Source: Smittium culicis (Eukaryota; Kickxellomycota; Harpellomycetes; Harpellales; Legeriomycetaceae). From it: DNA of 25,266 nt. The position numbers were made by a program, and so were the translations under genes. Under the pieces are notes generated by a model. The model was not told where the DNA came from and ran no database searches. It saw only the letters and a list, made by a program, of their open reading frames with translations. This document shows positions 21,901 through 25,266 of the stretch, in pieces. The stretch is taken from contig LSSN01001749.1 of the NCBI GenBank assembly GCA_001970855.1, positions 1 through 25,266 of the forward strand, given 5' to 3'. Each line of letters starts with the position of its first letter. The stretch's first letter is position 1.

Positions 21901-22860
21901 TTGCAGATAGAAGGACGCCTTTAGATTAATAATTTTTGTGAAATGGTGAGTGCAATCATGGTTAGTTACTGTGAACAGTCATTGGCTATTAAAACGAAGA
22001 AATTCATCAGGCGAGAATTCGTCTCATAAATTTCGTTAAATAATGTTGATATGTGTTCGGAGTAAATACTAGTGGTTTCTTTATGGAGTACATGTTGTTA
22101 ATATGTAGATAGAGCTAATAATTTTTGACTGCGCGTGTGAAGAGCCTAAATGGTTGTGATAATCTGGTATGAGCTTAAAAACAGGACGCTTTTCGCAGGA
22201 AGTCTGGTCTTAATTGAGGATACTGGCATTGAGGCAAATTTGAGCACACAGTTGAGGATGCATAACCATTTTATTTCGTAGAGGATAAGGGTAGGAGGAC
22301 TGTTGTATAGGACCTGAAGTTTGTAATCTAGATATTTTCAAGCGAAGTTAGGCCAATAGTAAGGGATTAGAATGATTTGTAGATTACTTTCAATAATTTT
22401 TTATGGCCTTGTTTTCAAATTTATTTTTTTGAAGTGCAAAGCGATATTTTGGAAATTTCAGAAAGTTCCATGGAAGCGATGTCGAAGTAGTATTGGCTTA
22501 AATCAAACTTTAACCATATTCTTGCCAAATCCTAGTTAATTCGATCAATAAAGTGAATTTTGGATTTAAGGCCTACAGCCTATCGTTGAGTTGGCTTTGC
22601 GACGGCTAAGAAAAGCATAGAGCGGTCTAACGTAAGCTTAGAATGAATCGAGTGTTAGTGAGTTGAGATTAAAAAAAGCCAAAAGAATCCAAAGTAGATT
22701 AGTTATAAAACGAGAATAGCAATTATTCTAATATAAAGAATTCGCAAAGAGATGAATATTTGAAAGTGCGCTTAGAAGTATAGAAGCATAATTCAAATAA
22801 ATTAAGGCAGGGAAAGAATATGAGTATTTTTATCAGACACAAACTTGCTGTGAATTTGAG
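21901..22860. other. Higher-GC patch without a recognisable gene
   Basis: Base composition rises clearly above the desert to the left, with G in marked excess on the plus strand. No long frame is open. One minus-strand stretch of roughly 64 codons near 22146-22340 has no convincing start or family resemblance. It may be a decayed gene or transposon, or the distal upstream region of Rpn3. I cannot tell which. Confidence 0.35.
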
Positions 22861-23591
22861 TTTCTGAATTTCTGATCTAATTTCTGGATTATATCAAAAC
22901 TATTGGCTGAACGCTTCAGCTTTGGTTTGTGCAATTATGGGCCACTAAGTTTTATTAATGCGTTGATTAGTGGCAACTAATGGCTAATTTTGATTAGCTA
23001 TGGCTGTGCGAAACAAAGCGAGCAAATGAGTGTGCCCTGATTGATTACGTAGACTAGCGCTTTTAAAGCATATCCGAAGTTATTGGATAATATAGTTGCG
23101 TCGAGTGAGGTGGTTGGGTATGAAATGAAATAGAATGATTATTGGTGCATAAATGGAGCGAGAGAGTGTTATTGGATAAGAGGATTCGTAATGGAGGGAT
23201 GAAGATTTATAGTGGGGAGAAGAGACAGCGATTGGCCGAAGCGAATGGAGGAAGCAGAGGGATTTAAGTATAATTTATATTTATTTATTTTGGGTTAATG
23301 TTTAGTAAAGTTTAAGATTTCTGTATAACAAATCACTTTAATTACGCTTAATATTTTGAATACAAACATATATTTTTTATACTTTGTGTTTCTCAATACT
23401 AATATATATTCTAAATATCTCTTCTTTGTAAGGACTCTCACTACCAGAATTTGGCTGTCTTGCATCGTTCATACTTACTTCCAAACTTTTGTTTCTTTTA
23501 TCAGCTACATTATATAACTCTTGGCTACTCGCATTCCTCTGTTTAAATAAGCAATTTTTTTTGATTTCCTTTCTTCAACCTACTTTTTACT
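22861..23591 (+). promoter_or_regulatory. Rpn3 upstream region with ATTGG (inverted CCAAT) cluster
   Basis: Five ATTGG sites, all in the same orientation, lie at 22902-22906, 23082-23086, 23141-23145, 23171-23175 and 23231-23235. The plus strand is purine- and G-rich up to about 23270, then turns into a pyrimidine-rich stretch from about 23400 to the ATG, likely the transcribed leader. The shared 19-bp motif lies at 23015-23033. Confidence 0.5.
23015..23033 (+). promoter_or_regulatory. Shared 19-bp upstream motif, copy 2
   Basis: AAAGCGAGCAAATGAGTGT matches 18 of 19 bases with the motif upstream of the dynein gene and has the same orientation relative to its gene. It lies about 560 bp upstream of the Rpn3 start codon. 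Confidence 0.45.
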
Positions 23592-25266
23592 ATGGCTGCC
23601 ATCGAAGTCGATCCAATTTCTCCAATAAATACTGAGCCCAACACTATCTCGCTCAAAATTCAGCCAACCTTCCAAGATGGTATCTTCATTTTATTCTTAC
23701 TTTAAATGATTAGATATCTCTTCATATTTTCTCTAAAATTATCTTATCATTTATTTTCTTCCTTTTCTTTTATTGCCTAGATATTGCAAAATGTATTAGA
23801 TTTTTAAATAAAGGTGCCGAGTTATCTGAAACTTCTCACATACAAAGAGCCCTAAAAGATTTAAACCCTTTAAGAAGGAAGTTTGAATCTCCAGTAATTC
23901 TAAATCTGCTACAAGAATTTAAAGCAAATTGTAAGTCTATCACTTAACTCTTTCCCCTTTACCTCGCTTCTCTTCTTCTTACTTCACTTTTTCTATTATT
24001 TTCTATTTGTTATTAGCCACTCCCGATGATTTATGGTCCGACTCTGTTTCTTGTGCTCTATCTTTCCATAACGAGATCATGGACATCTCCGCAGATGACT
24101 CAAAAAAATCCAAGCCTCAGCCCGAAGCTGTAGTATTCATTTTGGTTTTGCTTTTATCCCACCTACTTGACTCTAAATCGTTCGATAATGGTATCAAACT
24201 ATCCGAATCACTTGTCAAATACTTACAAGCTTTCCAAAGAAGGACACTTGACCCCATATCCGCAAAAGTCTACTCACTTTACTCCCGCTTTTACGAGCTT
24301 AAGGGCCAACTGAATCTCGCAAGACCGTAATTTCTTTTCCCAAATTATCTATTTATCTCTCTTCATTAAACTTATCTATTTTATTCCCTTCTTCATTAGA
24401 ACTCTTTTGAAAGCCCTGCAAACATCAATGCTTAACAAAAGTTCTGAAAGTTTGGCCATCTTAATCAACTCGCTTTTAAGAGACTACATCCACTACAAAT
24501 TATATGGTCAAGCTGAAAAGCTCTACAGCAGATCCACCTTCCCTGAATCCGCCTCTAACGGCCAAATTGCTAGATACCTGTACTATGTTGGCAAAACTGA
24601 AGCCATTGAGCTTGACTATTCTAATAGCCACATTCATTTACAAGATGCCTCCAGAAAAGTCGCCATTAACTCTTCAACTGCCGGTTTCCACCAAGCTGTT
24701 TATAAAACTCTAGCTATCGTCTCCTTACTAATCGGTGAAATCCCCGAACGCTCTGTCTTTAAGAATAAATTCCTCAGACGCGCTTTACACCCTTACTTCG
24801 AGCTTGTTCTTGCTGTAAGAACAGGTGAATTAGCCCAATTCCAACACGTTATATCTAAACATGAATCTAAGTTCCGTAAAGATGGCCTATATATATTGAT
24901 TCTCCGTCTAAGACACAACGTCATTAAAACTGGTATCCGCTCAATATGTACTTCTTACAAGCGTTTGTCCTTGCGTGAAATTTGCCTAAAGCTCCATTTA
25001 GATAGTGAAGAAGACGCTGAATATATCTTTAGCAAGGCTATTAATGACGGTGTTGTTGACGCTACTATTGACCATGAAAAAGGTTTCATCCAAACAAAAG
25101 AAGCTTCTGATGCCTATTCAACTGGAAAAGCTCAAGAAATCTTCAATATGAGAATAAACTACTGCTTGAAGCTATACAATGACACTGTTCGAGCTATGAG
25201 ATACCCTGATTCTATAAACTCTAAAGATTTTGATTTTGCCAACGAGGCTCGCGAACGTGAGCGAGA
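23592..25266 (+). CDS. RPN3: 26S proteasome regulatory subunit Rpn3 (PSMD3), 3' end cut by window
   Basis: Rpn3 is a PCI-domain subunit of the 19S lid, which assembles around the Rpn11 deubiquitinase. Exons 23592-23679, 23781-23930, 24017-24326 and 24400 to the window end join in frame. Introns of 101, 86 and 73 bp start GTATCT, GTAAGT and GTAATT and all end TAG. 471 residues are visible. Family landmarks: RRTLDPISAKVYSLYSRFYE before the third intron, STFPESASNGQIARYLYYVG at 228-246, LLIGEIPERSVF at 292-303, YILILRLRHNVIKTGIR in the PCI region at 347-363, LHLDSEEDAEYIFSKAINDG at 381-400, IDHEKGFIQTKE at 406-417, and the tail entering an acidic/basic ARERERE stretch. Related proteins end soon after this, so probably only a few tens of residues are missing. 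The N-terminus is short compared with animal and yeast homologues. The start has A at -3 and G at +4. Confidence 0.95.

Noticed and set aside
157..23591. Search for tRNA, rRNA, CRISPR or bacterial-type operons
   Set aside because: No convincing A/B-box tRNA structure, rRNA segment or spaced repeat array was seen, and the genes are clearly eukaryotic with introns.

Overview
This window looks like the end of a chromosome from an AT-rich fungus. It opens with 26 perfect tandem copies of a 6-bp unit (CTAATA) at the extreme left edge, as expected of a telomere. It carries two recognisable eukaryotic housekeeping genes split by short introns (73-113 bp, GT...AG): a cytoplasmic dynein intermediate chain and the 26S proteasome lid subunit Rpn3/PSMD3. 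It also carries DIRS-type retrotransposons. Short introns, a very AT-rich background, DIRS elements and fungal-like Rpn3 wording fit an early-diverging fungus (for example a Kickxellomycotina/Harpellales-like lineage). That placement is inference, not proof.

Layout. 1-156: telomere-like repeat. 157-1552: AT-rich subtelomeric DNA with no genes. 1584 to about 9250: an old, badly decayed DIRS-type element, split by a younger DIRS-type element at 2885-7150. The younger copy still has inverted terminal repeats, a short internal complementary region, a gag-like region, reverse transcriptase, RNase H and tyrosine recombinase, all broken by stops or frameshifts. 9972-10535 (+): an unrecognised 187-residue protein with two KEN motifs. 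10827-13095 (-): dynein intermediate chain, four exons, convergent with the previous gene. 13096 to about 23590: a roughly 10-kb gene desert, extremely AT-rich in its middle. It contains a piggyBac-like MITE at 14062-14257, and GC skew switches from C-excess on the left to G-excess on the right. 23592-25266 (+): Rpn3, four exons visible, cut by the window end probably within a few tens of residues of its C-terminus.

The dynein and Rpn3 genes diverge from the desert. Their upstream regions share CCAAT-box clusters, a nearly identical 19-bp motif in the same orientation relative to each gene, and a switch from purine-rich upstream DNA to a pyrimidine-rich leader. The two encoded proteins act in unrelated processes (microtubule motor and proteasome), so the shared promoter features suggest common constitutive control, not a shared pathway. 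The most unusual observations are the one-G-per-repeat telomere candidate and the AT desert with a skew switch, a possible origin or centromere-like region.
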